Positions 33,528-63,935 are shown, numbered from the stretch's first letter. The stretch: DNA of 64,000 nt from Mesostigma viride (GCA_009746045.1 RPFO01000080.1:9667613-9731612), one strand, 5' to 3'. Notes: generated from the sequence alone by a model not told the origin. Numbers and translations: made by a program.

Positions 33528-34396
33528 GGTGTGGGACCCAGGGCCCAATAACGACAAGCCCAGCCCGCTCCAGCTTTTTCATGATCTACTGGGCCGTAAT
33601 CAGGTATTCACCAGTATGCCTCATGGCGACATTACTCAGGTCCAATGGCTTCCCTGGTCTAATAACGCGCCCTATTAGCCTTTCACCTGTCACCGCCACA
33701 CGTGTGTGTGCCCACCTTAATTAGGATTCGCTGATACTCATTTCCCCTCTCACCTCTTTGGTCCATAATTGGCTAATAAAATATACCCATTTCCCCGAAA
33801 AAAAAAACTCAACACTGTACAGACCTAGACAGTAGACAGACCTAGGAAGTCACGTGCCATTTGCGCGGGAAACGCTGGGAGGGGAACGTTGCCGGCTTTC
33901 GCGCCGGCCGCGAGCAGCTGTTCTCTGCCGACCGGCACTAAATTGGCAGCAATTGATGAATTGATTGATCCGTCGTTACCCGGTCACAAACTTTCGGTAA
34001 GTGTCTCGCCATGAGGATGTCGCGTGCAGGATATCGCCATGCAGGATATCGCCATGAAACATCAGGTCGTTAATCGCGAATCCACGCCAAGTGTCTTAAG
34101 AAAATATGCAATCACATGCATGGCGTGACGTACTGTTACTGAATCACGTGCGCAGCCTTGATGATGACGTACATGCATGAATTGCCGAAGGACAAGCAGG
34201 GACCGAAATGCTGGTTATGTCGTGCGCATGGTCAAATGCTTCACGGGAACTGAAAATGTAGAATGTCCTGGGTTTCATGAAATCTTAAGTGACTAGTACC
34301 TCGGCCGTTCCCGATGCGCTGGCTCCGGGGCTGCGTTTGTCTACGCCTGCGTAAGGCGACCATTCCATTATTCCGGCGCTGTGCCACCGGCAGGCT
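33528..34396. other. Unassigned intergenic sequence upstream of the OPR gene
   Basis: No gene, TIR or LINE block was recognised. A direct repeat CAGGATATCGCCATG occurs at about 34026-34055. The promoter of the OPR gene must lie here, but no clear motif was seen. Confidence 0.4.
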
Positions 34397-36811
34397 ATGA
34401 AGCGTCTCATACTTGTCAGGGCGGGGGCAGACGCCCTTCGCTGCTTTTCATCATGGCGAGGCTTGAGCTGTACCGAGCTTCTGCCTGCGCTTGCAGGCTG
34501 GGCGGGCATATCACCATATCCGTTCCCCATGGCGGCGTCAGTTGCGACCCGTTATGACAGCGCCCGGCGCGGCTGCCATCGCCCGTCGAACACTCCCCGC
34601 AGCTTCGCACCTTACGCTGAGCGAAGCAGCGCTTTGGGCTTTGCCGGCGACGCACTTTTGGGCTTTGCCGGCGACGCACTAATTTCCCAAGTCCATCCAC
34701 CCAGCCGTCCTGCCTCTGCCGCAAGAGGCCTCCATTCTGCGAGCGGGTCGGCTTCTCGACCCCCGGCCAGCGGGGCACACAGGTTCGAGGGCCTGACTGC
34801 AGCGCAGCTGCTGCAACGGCTGGAGGATGCGAGGAAGGGAGACGCCCCTTTGTCGTTCGAGGACACCATCACAGCTGTGCGGGCGATGAATACTCTGCCA
34901 TTAAACGGTGCCCGACCCAGTGAGCACATCCGGTCGCTCCAGTCGCTGGAGCTGCTGTGGACCCGGTTCGAGAAGAGACCAGCGGCCTGCTCTAGCCGGG
35001 AACTGGAAAATCTGGCGTGCACCCTGGCAGGGGCGGGAGGCCACATGAACAAGGGGCTGGATTTGATGGAGGCGGAGGTGGTGAGGCGGCTGCCCGGCCT
35101 GCCCGCGCGAGAGGTGGCCCGCATCACGTGGGCGTTTGCTAAGGCGGGCCGCGGCGATGCGCTATATGGCGCCATGGACGCTGAGCTGGCAAGGCGGGGG
35201 CTTGGGGAGGTGCACCCGCTGAATCTGTCTACATTGCTGTGGGCGTTTTCAACGATGCGCCGGTCTGACAGCCAACTCTTTCCGGCCGCCAGGGGCCAGG
35301 TCCGGAGAGAGGGGCTTGGAAGGTTTGGGTTGCAAGACCTGGTCATGAGCGTCTCCGCGTTTGCAAACGCAGGGCAGCGCGACGCGGTACTCTTTGAGAC
35401 CTTTGAGGCGGAGTTTGCATCCCGCATTGCCAAGGAACCTGCGTTGTTTCTCCCCCAGTCGTTTGCGACCACTCTCCATGCGTTTGCAACTGCGGGGAAA
35501 GGGAGTTCGAGGCTGTATGCAACAATGGCAACCGAGATGTTGCGGAGGGACTTGAGGGATTTCAAGCCGCAACAGATAAGCAACATCCTCTGGGCATTTG
35601 CAAAGTCGGGGCGAGAGGCTCCTGCGCTGTTCACCGCGCTGAAGAGGCATGTCTCAAAAGGGCAGCTGGGGGGGTTTGCACCGCAGGGGCTGTCCAACGT
35701 GGTCTGGGCCCTGGCTAGAACAGGAAAGAGGGCAGCTTCGCTGTTTGCAGATGTGGCAGCCGAGGTTCTGGGACGCACATTGACAGACTTCAAGGTGCAG
35801 GAGTTATGCAACCTGGTGTGGGCGTTTGCGAAAGCTGGGGAGAAGGCTCCTGGTCTGTTTGCCGTGGTGAGAACCGAGCTGCTGACGAGGCGATTGGGAG
35901 ACTTCACGCCGCAGGGCTTGTCAAATGCAGTGTGGGCGTATGCCAAGGCAGGGGAGAAGGCGTCTGGGCTGTTCGCAGCGGTGGAGAAGGAGGTCTTGGG
36001 GCGGAGTCTGGGAGAGTTTAAGCCGCAGGAACTGTGCAATGTGGTGTGGGCGTTTGCCAAGGCAGGGGTGGAGGCTCCTGCGCTCTTTGCAGCAATGCAA
36101 AAAGAGCTGTTGACAAGGCAGTTGGCAGATTTCACACCGCAGAATTTAACCTATGTGGTCTGGGCGTTTGCCACGGCAGAGGAAAAGGCTTCTGGGCTGC
36201 TTGCAGCGGTACAGAATCAGCTTGCGAAACGAAAGCTGGGTGACTTTAAACCGCTGGAACTGTCCAACCTGCTGTGGGCGTTTGCGACTGCAGGGGAGAA
36301 GGCCTCTGGGCTGTTTGCCTCTGTGCAGAACGAGCTCTTGACAAGGCAGCTGGGAGATTTGAAGCCCCATGGTTTGTCCACCGTCGTCTGGGCGTTTGCC
36401 GAGGCAGGTGAGGAAGCTCCCACTCTTTTTGCAGCCGTAGAAAAGGAGGTCTTAAGGCGAAAGCTGAGGGATTTCAAGCCGCATAGTTTATCCCAATTGC
36501 TCTGGGCATTTGCCAAACTTGGGGAGGAAGCCCCCGCGCTGTTTGCAGCTGTGAATGAATTGGCGGTGAAAAGGAAACTGAAAGGATTCGATATGCAGTA
36601 TTTCACCACACTTCTGCAAAAGCCTGCACAAACGCCACCATCGCCGAAGGAGCCCAGCGTTCTGAAGGCTAAAAGGGCAGACAAGAAAAAGAGGCGAACA
36701 ACACAGCATGCGCCGACGCAGAAGAAGGTGATAAAACAACCAATACCACCAAAGGATGTCTATGACTCCTCCCGTGGGTGGATGGCCGTGCCTAGGAAGA
36801 ATGATTCATAA
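34397..36811 (+). CDS. OPR-type helical-repeat protein, probable organelle RNA-binding factor
   Basis: An intronless 804-codon gene ending in TAA. From about residue 200 to 735 it has 14 tandem repeats of about 38 residues with core LSNVVWAFAKAGEKAP and linker FKPQ, matching the octatricopeptide layout (L--LLWA-A-LG--P) of algal factors that act on specific chloroplast or mitochondrial transcripts. The related heptatricopeptide family is an alternative. Residues 1-95 are Arg/Ser/Ala-rich with few acids, fitting a transit peptide; a 24-bp tandem duplication (34636-34683) repeats LGFAGDAL there. The tail (about 745-804) is Lys-rich (KAKRADKKKRR). No RAP domain at the C-terminus. The start is the first ATG of the frame; a later Met at about residue 45 is possible. 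Lack of introns contrasts with both neighbours. Confidence 0.85.
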   Translation: MKRLILVRAGADALRCFSSWRGLSCTELLPALAGWAGISPYPFPMAASVATRYDSARRGCHRPSNTPRSFAPYAERSSALGFAGDALLGFAGDALISQVHPPSRPASAARGLHSASGSASRPPASGAHRFEGLTAAQLLQRLEDARKGDAPLSFEDTITAVRAMNTLPLNGARPSEHIRSLQSLELLWTRFEKRPAACSSRELENLACTLAGAGGHMNKGLDLMEAEVVRRLPGLPAREVARITWAFAKAGRGDALYGAMDAELARRGLGEVHPLNLSTLLWAFSTMRRSDSQLFPAARGQVRREGLGRFGLQDLVMSVSAFANAGQRDAVLFETFEAEFASRIAKEPALFLPQSFATTLHAFATAGKGSSRLYATMATEMLRRDLRDFKPQQISNILWAFAKSGREAPALFTALKRHVSKGQLGGFAPQGLSNVVWALARTGKRAASLFADVAAEVLGRTLTDFKVQELCNLVWAFAKAGEKAPGLFAVVRTELLTRRLGDFTPQGLSNAVWAYAKAGEKASGLFAAVEKEVLGRSLGEFKPQELCNVVWAFAKAGVEAPALFAAMQKELLTRQLADFTPQNLTYVVWAFATAEEKASGLLAAVQNQLAKRKLGDFKPLELSNLLWAFATAGEKASGLFASVQNELLTRQLGDLKPHGLSTVVWAFAEAGEEAPTLFAAVEKEVLRRKLRDFKPHSLSQLLWAFAKLGEEAPALFAAVNELAVKRKLKGFDMQYFTTLLQKPAQTPPSPKEPSVLKAKRADKKKRRTTQHAPTQKKVIKQPIPPKDVYDSSRGWMAVPRKNDS

Positions 36812-37069
36812 TTGCTGAATGGAAGAGCATGCAACACGGCAGAAGCAGCCACGATGTACATGCATGACATTCTAGCTTTCATGCATGTTTATAGCATGGG
36901 ACTCCACCTGGCGCTTTTCTGCCTATGCATCGATGCCCCATCATATGTGCGCCCAACAAATTGCCATCAACTAAAACTTGCCAAGTACTAATATATATTT
37001 ATCGCGCCCTGCAATGTACATGGCTGTGCAGCAGCGGAATATTAATAATAGTATAATGCTATAGTAATA

Positions 37070-37100
<31 letters not shown>

Positions 37101-37640
37101 TAAGAAGAAGAAGAAGCACGTGACTGTGTCACGTTGGTGCCAATACAGAGTATAGGAGCCTTCAACCCCTATACATGTAACGAGGAGGGAGGGCGCCCTA
37201 GCTTCTCTCACTGCCACAAGTGGTAAGACCACAGCGGCATGAAATTTTAAAAGTAGGTGCAGGTTGTCTCATATTTATTCCTTGATAATGATAAAATACG
37301 GACGTGAGAGCGGCATGCAACATTAGGAAAGCCCCGAAAAGAGGAAGAACCCTAAAGAAAATAATCTGTTACTGGCATGCAAAGATCAAGCCAAGTTCAT
37401 GTCTCGCTTAAATTAAAATCAAGCCAACGCAAGCTAGGTACAAGACTACAATGACACGCTGCAACAGCGCTGCCAGCCCACCATGCTGGGCCTGGGATCG
37501 AGGATCTAGACCGCAAGGGCCGCGTCAAAGTCAGCCCGGATGCGGCGGAATTACACATCAGCCTCGGTGCGAGTGAGGGCTGGGGACAGGCGCTGTCGCC
37601 AATACGAGGACCATGCATGTCCGGGCACCCTATAAACAGG
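36812..37640. other. OPR gene 3' flank, AT-rich stretch
   Basis: A candidate TGTAA poly(A) motif lies at 37176-37180 (365 nt after the stop). An AT-rich run of TAATAA/AAGAAG repeats covers 37040-37115. The rest (37200-37640) shows no recognisable gene; weak similarity to LINE leader sequence begins after about 37620. Confidence 0.4.
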
Positions 37641-37794
37641 CGCCCAGGCCCAGGTCATAGAGGACAACAACCCCCCTGCAGTGGGGAAGCAGTGTGTTTG
37701 CAAACGCGGGAAGCATGCTAGACACGACCCCTAGGGTCGCGGGCACCATAGATAAGAGTAGGATTGTTTTTGTAGATCGCTTAGTCCGGTAGGA

Positions 37795-38328
37795 TTGAGT
37801 GTACCCATGCATCCATCCACCTCCACCACCTCCGCCGTCGCAGCCCAGCTCCAGCGGCAGACGCTTGACCTCCGCGAGGAGGCCGAGCTCGCCAAGCGCA
37901 GCCTCAACGCCATACTCAAGAACCTCGACATGGAAGAAGGTGAGAATTCCGAGAAGCTTGCACGTGCGTTTGAGAGCAAAATCCTTGCACGCATGGGCCT
38001 TCTTGGTGAGATCAAGCTGACCGCCCACCGCCTCCCCCGCGCGCGGGGTAAGGCAGGGGCGCCTCCGCTTCTTCTCATCTTTGATAGCCCAGCGGACAAG
38101 ATTTCGTTTCTCAGACGCCGCAAGCGGCTCGAGAATACTCCCTTCACCGACTTGACCCTGGCACAGCAACAACGGCGACGGGAGCTATGGCCGACCTACC
38201 TCCAGCTCCGGCAGACCAAGGCGGGACAGCCGGTGTACTGGAAGGGGGCGGCCATCTACGTCGGCCACAAGCCCTGGCAAGCGACCCCCTCGACCACCGC
38301 GGCCCCAGCAACTCCAGCCCCAGCCTAG
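37795..38328 (+). pseudogene. ORF1p-like fragment, copy G
   Basis: Open reading frame with STTSAVAAQLQRQTLDLREE, KNLDMEEGENSEKLARAF, HRLPRARGKAG, ADKISFLRRRKRLENTPF and QQQRRRELWPTYL, ending at TAG. A four-codon gap (VDDD missing before LTLAQQQ) and the lost N-terminal half mark it as defective. Confidence 0.7.
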
Positions 38329-38601
38329 GGGAATACAGCAGTAGTGTAGCATAGTTAGACAGTGGCCTTGTACATGCCCGCCTACTACAGGCACTATACC
38401 AGCTTAGGCCTAGCCTTTTTAGTCATGTACATGCGTGCCTATGATGAGCCACCCTCCAGATGATGCCTAGCTTCATATAATTATGCAGTGCCCATGCAGG
38501 GAGTAACTCTCTGCTGAGACGCCATGCCCTAGCTTTTTGTATAGCTATGCTGATCTTCCCCCCCATGACAGGCTCCCCCTTCGCTGGGCATAGCTTGAAG
38601 A

Positions 38602-39745
38602 CAGTGGTTCGATTAAGGTTTTCGTTACTCGTGGCGCTAGGCCACTTGTGGCGTTTCGAACTATGAAAACTTCAGTTTACTCGGCCAATGTGTGGCTTTA
38701 AGCCAATTAAAATTGGGCTTGGCACGGCCACGTGTGGCGGGCTGGCTTTTTGGTGCGGCAAATGACCCTGCCGGCAGCGGGGTCAGCGCGGCGCGGCACC
38801 GTACTGGCTGTACACAAGAGGATTTTTCCTACTCGGTAAATTAACAACAACGATTACTAGTGCCGAAAGTCGAAACACATTACGCTGGGTTTATACGAAC
38901 TTTTATTAAAAAGCTACGGGCACAAATTTACACGTGGACGGCTCGATCTATAGCCAATTTTTCATCTTGCGGTGCTCCTCGAGGCAAGCCATCAAGGCGG
39001 GGATCGATGCGGCCGTAGCAAGATCGGATCGCGTAACTCCAACGTAACTCCCATAACCGCCCGAGAATCTGGTGGTGGAACCGCTGTGTACGAACTGGGT
39101 ACGGCGGTACCTAGTTCACGTTATAATGGGTCCGATTTTTAATAAAACGGCGTGAAGGGGTGTGCACCTCCGGAGGGGTCTGTTGAAAATTACCGACCTA
39201 GTCGGTAATAGCCCTAGTAGATACCATACCGACCTAGTAGATAAATAAACCTAGTCAATGCAGTGTGGCTGACGAGTGTCTTATTAATAACTGAGGGGGT
39301 AGGCCGGCGGCCGCCAGCCAGCTGAAGCCTGAAAAGTGAAAATGCACACAAGCTGCAGTCTGCACAGTGCACTATGGTCTCTGGCAGCGGGCCACTTGCC
39401 ACTTGGCACTTGGCCGGGCTCTTGGCCGGGCTCTTGGCCATGCACTATGCAGTCAGTAAGTCAGTCAGTCATAGTAGTACTCATAGTAGTAGTCTAGTAC
39501 TAGGGAGGCTTGTGGCGGAACGCCGGCCGGAAGACCGGCTGACACCGCCAATTGTGGCGTAACCTGTACTAGAGTGAACTTCAGGCACGGCCACCCTGTG
39601 GCGAAACGAAACTACAAAGTAGAACAGCACGGCCAAATTGTGGCTTCTTGGGAGCCCTGTCAAAGTGGGTGGCAACGCCACATTTTGCCAAAAAAAGTGC
39701 CACACCGCCACATTTGGCGGTGTATCGCCACTAATCGAAACACTG
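38602..39745. mobile_element. hAT-type non-autonomous element, 1144 bp, 8-bp target duplication
   Basis: Ends CAGTGGTTCGATTA / TAATCGAAACACTG; flanked by the 8-bp direct repeat CTTGAAGA (38594-38601 and 39746-39753). Sibling LINE 3' UTRs have GGGCATAGCTTGAAGATCAT uninterrupted (17620-17640), confirming the empty site. The CAGTG ends and 8-bp duplication are hallmarks of hAT. Inside are many short GCCAC-N-GTGGC palindromes (for example 38650, 38729, 39588, 39631, 39702), candidate transposase binding sites. No transposase ORF. Confidence 0.93.
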
Positions 39746-39924
39746 CTTGAAGATCATGGGGATGCAAGTGCCCTGGTGCACCTAGAGCGAGGGTCCTTTA
39801 CATCCCCACCCTTGCAGGAAGTAGCTTAGGATGTATGATAGGCCATATGCCCCCCTCTCAGGGGCTATGTGCTACATATACTCCCAACGGAGTTATGTTA
39901 CAATTCAATTCAATTCAATTCAAT

Positions 39925-40626
39925 GCATCCATCCATCCATCCATCCATCCATCCATCCATCCATCCATCCATCCATCCATCCATCCATCCATCCATCCAT
40001 CCATCCATCCATCCATCCATCCATCCATCCATCCATCCATCCATCCATCCATCCATCCATCCATCCATCCATCCATCCATCCATCCATCCATCCATCCAT
40101 CCATCCATCCATCCATCCATCCATCCATCCATCCATCCATCCATCCATCCATCCATCCATCCATCCATCCATCCATCCATCCATCCATCCATCCATCCAT
40201 CCATCCATCCATCCATCCATCCATCCATCCATCCATCCATCCATCCATCCATCCATCCATCCATCCATCCATCCATCCATCCATCCATCCATCCATCCAT
40301 CCATCCATCCATCCATCCATCCATCCATCCATCCATCCATCCATCCATCCATCCATCCATCCATCCATCCATCCATCCATCCATCCATCCATCCATCCAT
40401 CCATCCATCCATCCATCCATCCATCCATCCATCCATCCATCCATCCATCCATCCATCCATCCATCCATCCATCCATCCATCCATCCATCCATCCATCCAT
40501 CCATCCATCCATCCATCCATCCATCCATCCATCCATCCATATGGTATACTATATCCATCCATCCATCCATCCATCCATCCATCCATCCATCCATCCATCC
40601 ATCCATCCATCCATCCATCCATCCAT
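39925..40626. repeat. (ATCC)n satellite, about 170 units
   Basis: A tetranucleotide array of about 700 bp, interrupted once by ATATGGTATACTAT (about 40539-40553). It is followed directly by family-3 LINE 3' sequence (GGGGTTAATGCTCCGTGACT), where other copies have only two to four CATC units, so it is best read as an expansion inside a family-3 3' UTR. The HPSI/DGWM reading frames are artefacts. Confidence 0.95.
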
Positions 40627-40700
40627 CGGGGTTAATGCTCCGTGACTCCCCAATTAACGGGAGCACGAGTTTAATTAATGAATGAATTAATTAATTAAAG
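40627..40700 (+). mobile_element. LINE family 3 3' end with TTAA/GAAT tail
   Basis: GTTAATGCTCCGTGACTCCC, a decayed hairpin (an ATTAA insertion in the loop) and a mixed TTAA/GAAT tail, completing the copy that begins with the (ATCC)n array. Confidence 0.7.
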
Positions 40701-41908
40701 ACGTCCTCAACGCCCGCCGCCCCCACCTTCAGCAATTCGCTATTTTCTCCCTCCTTAATTGGCCGCTCCATCGAGGAGCTCTGGCACCCCAAGCCCCTCA
40801 CCACCACCTTAATTACCGAATCCTCCATCCGCTCACTCCTTAAGGAGACCCTCGAGCAGCACGTGGCCCCCATCGCTGCAGATGTGGCGGCCATGGGCAG
40901 CACGCTGACTGCCGAGCTCCCCCTCCTCTCCACCATCTCCACCGCCGGCACCTCCACCCTCCTCGCCTCCTCCACCGCCACCACCCCCTCCTCCGCCGCC
41001 ATCACCGCCCAGCTCCACGACATCGACCAGCGCCAGTGTGAGCTAGTACGGCAATACGGCAATACGGCAAAACCTCGGCGTATTGCGTATTTCGTATAAT
41101 ACGTGTATTATACGCGTATAATACGGCGTAAGTACTAGCAAAATTTCTAGTACGGCAATACGCCAAACCTCGGCGTATTGCGTATATTTCGTATAATACG
41201 GCGTATAATACGGCGTACTAGCTCACACTGACCAGCGCCCGTCAAGGACAATGCCATCGCCCTCGAGGTCCTGCAAAACACCGCAGGCCTCACCGCCCAG
41301 GCGGTGAAGGACATAGCCGCCAAGCCAGCCCTTGCTGGCCCGGCTGGCGATTCTCCTCCCACCCAGACCTGGGCGGACATGCTTAAGCAGCACACCACCT
41401 CCACCACCTCCGCCGTTGCAGCACAGCTCCAGCCGCAGTGCATGCTCAGATCGACCTCCGCGAGGAGGCCGAGCTCGCCAAGCGCAGCCTCAACGTCATC
41501 GTCAAGAACTTCGTCATGGAGGAAGGTGAGAATTCCGTGAAGCTCGCACGTGCGTTTGAGAGCAAAATCCTTGATCGCATGGGCCTTCTTGGTGGTGTCG
41601 CCCACCGCCTTCCCCGCGCGCGGGGTAAGGCAGGGGCGCCCCCGCTTCTTCTCATCTTTAAGAGCCCAGCGGACAAGATTTCGTTTCTCAGACGCCGCAA
41701 GCGGCTCGAGAACACTCCCTTCACCGTGGACGACGGCTTGACCCTGGCGCAGCAACAACGGCGACGGGAGCTATGGCCGACCTACCTCCAGCTCCGGCAG
41801 ACCAAGGCGGGACAGCCGGTGTACTGGAAGGGGGCGGCCATCTACGTCGACCACAAGCCCTGGCACGCGACCCCCTCGACCACCGCGGCCCCAGTGACCC
41901 CAGCTTAG
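40701..41908 (+). pseudogene. ORF1p-like gene of copy H, split and frameshifted
   Basis: The left part encodes FSLLNWPLHRGAL-type sequence in broken frames, then TSTLLASSTATTPSSAAITA up to the MITE at 41034. The right part resumes with TAGLTAQAVKDIAAKPALAG and, after another shift near 41430, KNFVMEEGENSVKLARAF, HRLPRARGKAG, FKSPADKISFLRRRKR and QQQRRRELWPTYL. Confidence 0.68.
41034..41230. mobile_element. 197-bp hAT-type MITE with 8-bp target duplication
   Basis: Perfect 17-bp terminal inverted repeats CAGTGTGAGCTAGTACG / CGTACTAGCTCACACTG, flanked by ACCAGCGC on both sides (41026-41033, 41231-41238). The interior is two diverged copies of a CGGCAATACG-AACCTCGGCGTATTGCGTAT block plus TATAATACG palindromes. 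No coding capacity. Confidence 0.95.
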
Positions 41909-42345
41909 GGGAATACAGCAGTAGTAGTGTAGAATAGTTAGACAGCACTTGGCCTTGCACATGCACGCCTATACTACAGGCACTATACCAGCTGACTTAT
42001 GAACATTAATTAGTCATGTACATGCGCGCCACACACCAGATGATGACTAGCTTTATTATTTAAGTGATGTTGTGACTACGCAGAGAGCCACTCTCTGCTG
42101 AGACGCCATGCCCTAGCTCTTGTATAGCCATGCTGATCTTTCCCCCCTATGACGAGCTCCCCTTAGCTGGGTGTTGCCCGAGACTCTGGGGGGTGCAGGT
42201 GCCCTTGGTGCACCTAGAGCAAGTGTCGTTTACATTCCCACCCTTGCAGGAAGTAGCTTAGAATGTATTAAAAGCCATATTGCCCCTTCTCTGGGATATG
42301 TGCTACATATACTCCCAACAGAGTTATGTTACTAATTAATTAATA

Positions 42346-42684
42346 GCCCTGACAAGGGGCATATGGCTTTTAATACACTCTTGGCTACTTCCTGTGCACA
42401 AGGGTAGGGTGTAAACCACGCCTGCTCTGGGTGCACCTGCCCGCCGGTGCACTGTATTCAGGCACCTAGGGGCGCTGACAGAGGGGGGAAGATCACCATG
42501 GCTAGACAATGGCTAGAGCGTGGCATCTCAGCAGAGAGCAGCTCTCTGCGTGGGCACAGCATAACTAAATAAAGCTAGGCATCATCTGGTGTGTGGCACA
42601 TCACAGGCACACATGTACATGGTTAAATAATGCTAAGGCATCAGCTGGTAGGGGGGCCATAATAGGCGTACATGTACAAGGCCA
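42346..42684 (-). mobile_element. LINE 3' UTR fragment, minus strand
   Basis: Family-related 3' UTR (GGGGCATATGGC, ACTTCCTG, GGTGCACCTGC, GGGGAAGATCACCATGGCTA) without hairpin or tail, joined tail-to-tail to copy H as copies A and B are joined. Confidence 0.65.
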
Positions 42685-42747
42685 CGGCACATACAGGGAT
42701 TAAAAGCACTTCGGTGCTCCGTGACTCCCCAACGGGTGCACGAGTTT
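42685..42747 (+). mobile_element. LINE family 3 3' end feeding the (GAAT)n array
   Basis: GGGATTAAAAGCACTTCGGT, GCTCCGTGACTCCCCAACGG and GTGCACGAG, then TTTAATGAAT. The tail passes without a break into the GAAT array. Confidence 0.7.
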
Positions 42748-43149
42748 AATGAATGAATGAATGAATGAATGAATGAATGAATGAATGAATGAATGAATGA
42801 ATGAATGAATGAATGAATGAATGAATGAATGAATGAATGAATGAATGAATGAATGAATGAATGAATGAATGAATGAATGAATGAATGAATGAATGAATGA
42901 ATGAATGAATGAATGAATGAATGAATGAATGAATGAATGAATGAATGAATGAATGAATGAATGAATGAATGAATGAATGAATGAATGAATGAATGAATGA
43001 ATGAATGAATGAATGAATGAATGAATGAATGAATGAATGAATGAATGAATGAATGAATGAATGAATGAATGAATGAATGAATGAATGAATGAATGAATGA
43101 ATGAATGAATGAATGAATGAATGAATGAATGAATGAATGAATGAATGAA
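42748..43149. repeat. (GAAT)n satellite, about 100 units
   Basis: About 400 bp of perfect GAAT repeats, starting in the tail of a family-3 retroposon. The minus-strand FIHS reading frame is an artefact. Confidence 0.97.
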
Positions 43150-43512
43150 TAGCAGTTACCGTAGTCCTGCATATGCACCGTGATCGATCGATAACAACTG
43201 TTCCTGGACGCATGGCGGTCCTTAGCCTAGTCCTAGTATAGCCATGCTATGCCCTGGCTATGTTAAGATTACTTGCCCACGCTACTTGTTATGCCACGCT
43301 TACATGGGTCTTATTGCACCCACAGTTTGCCGGATCGTTAGCCTGTCCTTTTAGCTAGCGCGCCCGAATGCAGCTGTGGCATGCCTTTGGCATGAAGGAG
43401 ACTGGGGGTCTCTGCCCTTTCTCCTGTAGTGCACGCACAGGGATTAAAAGCACTTTGGTGCTCCGTGACTCCCCAACGGGAGCACGTGTTTAATTAATTA
43501 ATTAATTAATGG
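43150..43512 (+). mobile_element. Solo 3' end of LINE family 3
   Basis: After about 250 bp of probable 3' UTR, GGGATTAAAAGCACTTTGGT, CTCCCCAACGGGAGCAC and a TTAA-unit tail (43488-43509) repeat the layout at 42685. The inner hairpin CTCCC-CAAC-GGGAG is intact here. Confidence 0.65.
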
Positions 43513-43620
43513 CGGTCCAACGTCGTGTGAGGCCGGACTAGAAGTCGTCTGTATGTACAGTACAAGTGATATACGGTACTCACTGCACACCATGTGCGGC
43601 ACACACATGCACGCCAGAGC

Positions 43621-43625
43621 TTACA
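43621..43625 (-). terminator. Candidate TGTAA polyadenylation motif, minus-strand gene
   Basis: TTACA on the plus strand, TGTAA on the minus strand, about 470 nt past the stop codon of the kinase-domain gene. Only a five-base match, so weak. Nothing else was recognised in 43513-44094. Confidence 0.3.
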
Positions 43626-44094
43626 AATTAGCTGTCATTGTGACGTATGAATGCATGCATGCTCCCACTTTGCATGCCATGTTGATGAAGGCACTGCCAG
43701 GCAAATACAGAAAATTAGAAATTCACTGGCTCTTCTCACAACAATTTATTTCATGTACACGTTGTCGTGCTGCTATATTGAATCTGTAATCTTGGCACTG
43801 GTTTGGGATCACAGCAGAAAATATGTGGCCAACTGACTGCGATCGATTGCATCATCAGGTTAAGGCCTTGCTCTGTGTCTGAAACTTGGCATTTCACAGC
43901 ATGCTGAGCTGGAGCTAGGTACTAAAACAAAGGAGAAGAGTTGAGCTCCCAGGCTATCTTGGTAAGAAAATCCTCTTGCCTCATTCTGCAACCACAACCG
44001 CCAAAGGTACCAGGTATGACGCGAGATAAATGATTTATGTAGTAAAGACTGCCGGTCAAGTCATGAACCACCAAGGGGCGACAACTCCTCATCG

Positions 44095-63721
<19,627 letters not shown>

Positions 63722-63824
63722 CTTGAAGCTTTCGTTGGGGGAAGACAGGGAAAGGGGAGCGAAGGGTTTATTTGTACCTTGAAGTAACAAAGCTTACAGT
63801 ATTGTCCAACTCAAGAAGCATGTC

Positions 63825-63935
63825 CCCAGAGTACCCAGTTATCTGTGACCACCGCATATTGGTGACCACCCCGTATCGGTGACCACCCCGTATCGGTGAC
63901 TACCCCGTATCGGAAACCACCCAGTACCTGTGGGT
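63825..63935. repeat. 18-bp GGTGACCACCCCGTATC repeat
   Basis: About five units with small changes (CGCATATT, CAGTACCT variants) upstream of the first visible exon of the minus-strand gene. Nothing coding was recognised between 63722 and 64000. Confidence 0.85.

Larger units (their letters stand above)
37641..39924 (+). mobile_element. LINE copy G: family 3 / family 1 chimera carrying a hAT element
   Basis: 37641-37815 is family-3 sequence ending in CATCCATCC; at 37816 it switches to the family-1 ORF1, so a 5'-truncated family-1 copy joined a short CATC run. ORF1 ends at 38328, and the 3' UTR is split by the hAT element 38602-39745 and resumes to hairpin ACTCCCAACGGAGT and an (AATTC)n tail at 39924. 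Confidence 0.75.
40701..42345 (+). mobile_element. LINE family 1 copy H, 5'-truncated
   Basis: Starts inside ORF1 directly after the family-3 tail and ends with hairpin ACTCCCAACAGAGT (one stem mismatch) and a TTAA-unit tail. A 197-bp MITE interrupts ORF1. Confidence 0.78.

Noticed and set aside
34612-36135. 507-codon antisense frame opposite the OPR gene
   Set aside because: Shadow of a repeat gene; the plus frame has the family motif and a full start-stop, the antisense frame has no recognisable domain.
39831-40685. HPSI and DGWM reading frames of 208-284 codons
   Set aside because: Readings of the (ATCC)n satellite.
42633-43213. FIHS reading frames on the minus strand
   Set aside because: Readings of the (GAAT)n satellite.
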